A DNA stretch of 64,000 nucleotides from Ulva prolifera (taxonomy: Eukaryota > Chlorophyta > Ulvophyceae > Ulvales > Ulvaceae). The DNA lies in the NCBI GenBank assembly GCA_023078555.1, contig CM041199.1:6639315-6703314 (forward strand). The letters run 5' to 3'. The notes beneath the pieces were generated by a model that saw only the letters and a program-made list of their open reading frames with translations, ran no database searches and was not told the origin of the DNA. Both the position numbers and the translations under genes were made by a program. This document shows positions 62,112 to 64,000 of this stretch, piece after piece (the first letter of the stretch is position 1; the number at the start of each line of letters is the position of its first letter).

Positions 62112-64000
62112 ATGCTGGGGTTTCTTTGCTCAGTGCGTGCGTGGTACGTCGTGGTTGGCATCCTGTTGTCGCAAAGCTTAAGCTTCAGCAGCAGCGCGCC
62201 GTTAGCATACGGACAGGTATGGCACATACAGCCGATCATTCTACATCAACGTTCTTGCTGCATGCCTTTTTAGTATGCTCACACCTACATCGCTGTCCTG
62301 TTGACGCATGCGCACTCGGTGTCCTTGAGCCTCTCCCGCCTGCCACCTTGCTTGCGGCACACCCAACAAACGCTTCAGACATTTGTTTGATAAGCAGGAA
62401 TATGATGCTGACGACATATTTCTTCCATCCCGCCGACTGTTGCAGAGCGCTGGGCCTCGGGCCGAAGCAGCAGCGTCGGTCACTGTCGTCACAACAGCCA
62501 GGCAGCTGCAAGCCGCAGCCCAGGCTCGGGCGCAAGACATAGAGGTCAGAAGCCATCTAGAGCTGTCAGCACTTCCCCTGGCAACTGCAATCAATGGGTC
62601 CTATAATCCCACGGCCATCGGTGCTATCATCGCCACCCGCAGCATTCGGGTGTGCCTTCCTGGTCATCATCACTATAACTGCGACCCAGAGCGGGCCTGC
62701 AAAGGGCGTGTGCTTTCGCCAGACCTCTGAAGATGCGGTAGAAGCATCTTTGATTCCACCCCTAGATCTCCACCCCTGGATCTCCACCCCTGGATCTCTG
62801 TGGCTCTGCACCCCTGGCTCTGTGTTACAAAGGAAAAAAGCCGGAGGGGCCGGTAGCACCGCCAGGACCCTGGCTCTGTGTGCATTCGCCCAACATGAGT
62901 GGTGCATGGGTGGTGCTGCACATGCAGGGCAACTGCACGAGTCCGCCACCGGCCATCGCATCCTTCGGCCTCTCCGGGCCGGACTTCAAGTGGCAGTCCC
63001 CACAGTGCGTGCTCGTGTGCGACCATGATGTCCTGGTGATGTGGAGCAACACCTGGCTCGACGCCCTCTACATCCGGGCCAAGCCATCCCCGTTTTTCCT
63101 CTGGTTTGGCCTGGCAGTGGGGGAGAATGCCACGGTGTATGGAAGCCGCCTGACGCTGCAGGGCGACGGGAACTGGAACACCAGTGGTGTGATCTCCAGA
63201 GGACAGGTCTACGTACAAGGTAGAGTCCTCCGGACAGACCTGCATCGTGATATGATATCAGTACCTGATGTGTATACTATATATAGCTGCACTGGTGCCA
63301 GGCATGGCACGCCGAGTCGATTACCCCCAGCACTGTCAATTGGCTTCATAGGCTGCTGTTCAACAAGTTCGGCGTATGTGGTCCCGTTAACTCGGAGTCG
63401 TCAATGTCCAGTAGGATACGGCTCAGTAAATTTAGATTTACTTTACTTTTACAAGTTTTCAGAATCAACGTGAGGAATTGCCGATGTGGGGATCACAGTG
63501 TCATAAGGCTGGCCGGCAACCCCTCGGTGGGGCCTGCCTGCATGGCTACCCGAGCAGTTGCATGCAGCTGCAGCTGCAGCTGCAGCACTGCAGACGGCTG
63601 CAGCAAGTTATAATATAATTAATTGCAGCATCGCCTATGTTGGCAGGCCTGTATTGTGAACGGAGTCAACCTGACGCCTGGCCGCCAGAGCCATGAACAA
63701 CCAACAGACCTGTTTTGGAAACTGTTGCGTGGGTTTTAATTTCTTTGTTGCGTCTGGTGGGTTTGTGTTGGAAGTCTGTGACACTGGTGGTTGGTGACGC
63801 GCTACAGAGCCGCTGATGCAGACAGCCTGTTCCTCGACTGCGGAGGCGCGACTCAGCTCGTCGGCGCATTCAATGGCTCGATCGTGTTCAACCGGACGAC
63901 TTTCACAAACGTCGTGCAGCGGCGGTCGCCCCACGACTTCCAGCCGCAGGCGGCAGGAGGCCCAGACGCCGGCCAGTACCTGGCCAATGGCCTCTTCTCG
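62112..64000 (+). CDS. P3: receptor-like kinase gene, 5' part only (window edge)
   Basis: Exons: 62112-62216, 62398-62649, 62928-63219 and 63822 to beyond 64000. Exon 1 encodes a signal peptide (MLGFLCSVRAWYVVVGILLS). Exon 2 carries the SVTVVTTARQLQAAAQ segment, exon 3 GNCTSPPP ... SPQC, and exon 4 DSLFLDCGGATQL. Lengths of exons 2 and 3 (252 and 292 nt) equal those of P2, and identity is high, so these are close sisters. Everything seen is open. The transmembrane and kinase parts would lie outside the window. Confidence 0.82.
62757..62818 (+). repeat. Short tandem repeat in P3 intron 2
   Basis: About four units of CTCCACCCCTGGAT with changes. Confidence 0.7.
63371..63452 (-). repeat. Interspersed repeat family B, copy in P3 intron 3
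   Basis: GTGGTCCCGTTAACTCGGAG, GGATACGGCTCAGTAAATTT and a TTTACTTTACTTTTAC end. Confidence 0.7.

Noticed and set aside
1-64000. tRNA, rRNA, CRISPR arrays or bacterial operon features
   Set aside because: I saw none. Repeats here are dispersed or tandem without regular spacers, and the genes are intron-split.

Overview
The window is eukaryotic nuclear DNA, most likely from a green alga (chlorophyte). The evidence is many short GC-rich exons split by spliceosomal introns, GT-AG borders with donors mostly of the form GTGYG, exon phases that hold from gene to gene, a plant-type Ser/Thr kinase domain, and AT-richer introns full of small interspersed repeats. The lineage is inference; no marker gene is present.

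The main content is a divergent (head-to-head) cluster of one receptor-kinase family. Left of about 32 kb the copies lie on the minus strand: M1 (26880-31933, decayed and cut short), M2 (15454-25770, intact), a kinase-tail remnant psiM (13477-15022) and M3 (276-10351, full length but with a 77-bp insertion in exon 11). Right of about 37 kb they lie on the plus strand: P1 (37402-48764, intact), P2 (50072-59686, intact), a kinase-tail remnant psiP (61081-61497) and P3 (from 62112, running off the window). Between the arms is an unrelated minus-strand 2-oxoglutarate/Fe(II) oxygenase of prolyl-4-hydroxylase type (34518-36157).

Each full gene has 15 coding exons and encodes about 1250-1280 residues. 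The order is: exon 1 signal peptide; exons 2-9 a Cys- and Asn-rich extracellular region that looks like a pectin-lyase-type beta-helix; exon 10 a Pro-rich stalk, one transmembrane helix and a basic stop-transfer run; exon 11 a low-complexity Pro/Gly/Ala linker; exons 12-15 a complete protein kinase (Gly loop, VAIK-like Lys, HRDIKPGN, DFG, APE, DIWAIGV). The extracellular part is a four-exon module present twice (exons 2-5 and 6-9), with matching intron phases. I infer surface or cell-wall receptors that signal through a cytoplasmic kinase; the ligand is unknown.

The introns and spacers record the history of the locus. They hold a roughly 100-bp hAT-like MITE family (four copies with perfect 8-bp target duplications), a SINE-like element with 14-bp flanking repeats and empty sites in sister genes, a roughly 80-90-bp third repeat family, long perfect palindromes downstream of the plus-strand genes, and a minisatellite in P1 that copies the exon-7 splice acceptor and first codons seven times. 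Conserved blocks upstream of the M genes (about 100 bp near the start, and a longer one with a conserved C-terminal reading frame) show that the duplicated unit is larger than the receptor gene.
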